Of a stretch of DNA of 64,000 bases, positions 63,193 through 64,000 are shown in pieces. Positions within the stretch are counted from its first letter, which is position 1. Each line of letters starts with the position of its first letter. A program made the position numbers and the translations under genes. Source of the DNA: Apostichopus japonicus (taxonomy: Eukaryota > Echinodermata > Holothuroidea > Aspidochirotida > Stichopodidae); contig NC_092573.1 in the NCBI RefSeq assembly GCF_037975245.1, forward strand, positions 24,455,265-24,519,264, read 5' to 3'. Under the pieces are notes generated by a model. The model had not been told where the DNA came from, searched no databases, and saw only the letters and a list, made by a program, of their open reading frames with translations.

Positions 63193-64000
63193 CCATCAAG
63201 CTCAATGGTTTCCTATCCACAGTTCTTCCAGTCACATACTGTACTGTACTTTACTGTTATGTAAAATACAGTATATACCATACCGTATTGTACTACACTG
63301 AACTCTACAAGAATGTTTTATACAGACCCGTAGTATTTATCAGATTGGAGACATGATACAAAGTTCAAGAGTATGTCCTGTCTCAATGATAGGCTAGCTA
63401 AAGCTGACACTGTTACAGATGAGCCAGCTAGGCTACTGTAGCTGTAGGTCTATTACTTAAAGCCACTCACTGCGCTTGTTAAATTTTGTTTCCTGTTGCT
63501 ACATATATACTGTTATGAACCTTGAGCAGCACATTATCAGCAAACAACTACGTTTGACTATTCAAAGTTGTGATTCACTGCCAGCTTTTAACAACCGTGT
63601 CCCGATTGTATCAGCCTTTATCTAGTTCTCTTCTTCAACTTCTTCCTGTTCTTTAGAATGACTCAATCAACACAAAACTAACAGTTCCAGATCGAATTAG
63701 TTTGACATTTCAGGCCTGGGTTTATTATCCAACCACACTGCATAAACTTTTCATATGTTGCACTCAACATTTCGACCACCATTGATGCAGAATGCTTCAG
63801 AATTTATAAGAAGGGAGGGCTGGGCAACCTGGGCAGGGGTGCCAAATGATTTGGTCCTGGCAAGTTATGACCAGGAAGTGGGTGTTGATACAGATGTATG
63901 ACATTGGGAGTGCCAATGTTTTGATATGGTACCCTATATTTCTAAGCTATGTCTGATATGACACACACAAGTTGGATGATGTATATATGAATTAATATCA
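62457..64000. other. non-coding stretch to the window end
   Basis: Holds a G-rich tract at about 62852-62877 and the (AT)n array at 63143. No exon recognised. Confidence 0.4.
63143..63184. repeat. (AT)n microsatellite
   Basis: Pure AT run of about 42 bp. Confidence 0.97.

Overview
This window looks like animal (metazoan) nuclear DNA. It is AT-rich, full of microsatellites and transposon fragments, and its only convincing coding sequence is split into short exons with GT/AG borders. A CSK-type tyrosine kinase, tRNA-derived SINEs, a hAT-type MITE and hammerhead-like repeats of the kind carried by Penelope-like retroelements all fit a marine invertebrate. An echinoderm, perhaps a sea cucumber, is my guess from overall sequence character. 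It is not proven by any single feature.

Layout. From 1 to about 30.9 kb I find no recognisable exon. This part holds long (AT)n and (GTAT)n arrays, a diverged 1.6-kb tandem duplication (3.3-6.2 kb), a 29-bp-arm hairpin (10.2 kb), a 606-bp hAT-like MITE with an exact 8-bp target duplication (12.3-12.9 kb), a small tandem duplication (13.8-14.2 kb), a foldback-like element built from a 21-bp minisatellite (20.1-21.0 kb) and a perfect 28-bp palindrome (23.9 kb). At 30.95-31.18 kb on the minus strand lies one convincing first coding exon: a signal peptide followed by an LRRNT cysteine motif. Later exons of that gene were not found.

From 31.2 to 47.3 kb there are more repeats: a roughly 20-bp minisatellite with embedded (AT)n, two tRNA-derived SINEs at 40.7 and 43.2 kb, and a 27-bp/82-bp higher-order minisatellite at 46.3-46.9 kb.

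From 47.5 to 58.0 kb on the minus strand, nine exons join with consistent intron phases into 361 residues plus a stop. They encode the SH2 domain and complete tyrosine kinase domain of a CSK-family kinase. The SH3 domain and start codon were not found between 58 and 64 kb, so the 5' end is probably outside the window. Two introns carry hammerhead-ribozyme-like repeats on the sense strand, each within about 75 nt of a splice acceptor. The best one has an intact set of core nucleotides apart from one extra A.

The two genes have no evident functional link. CSK-family kinases inhibit Src-family kinases by phosphorylating their C-terminal tail tyrosine. The LRR protein is predicted to be secreted or on the cell surface.
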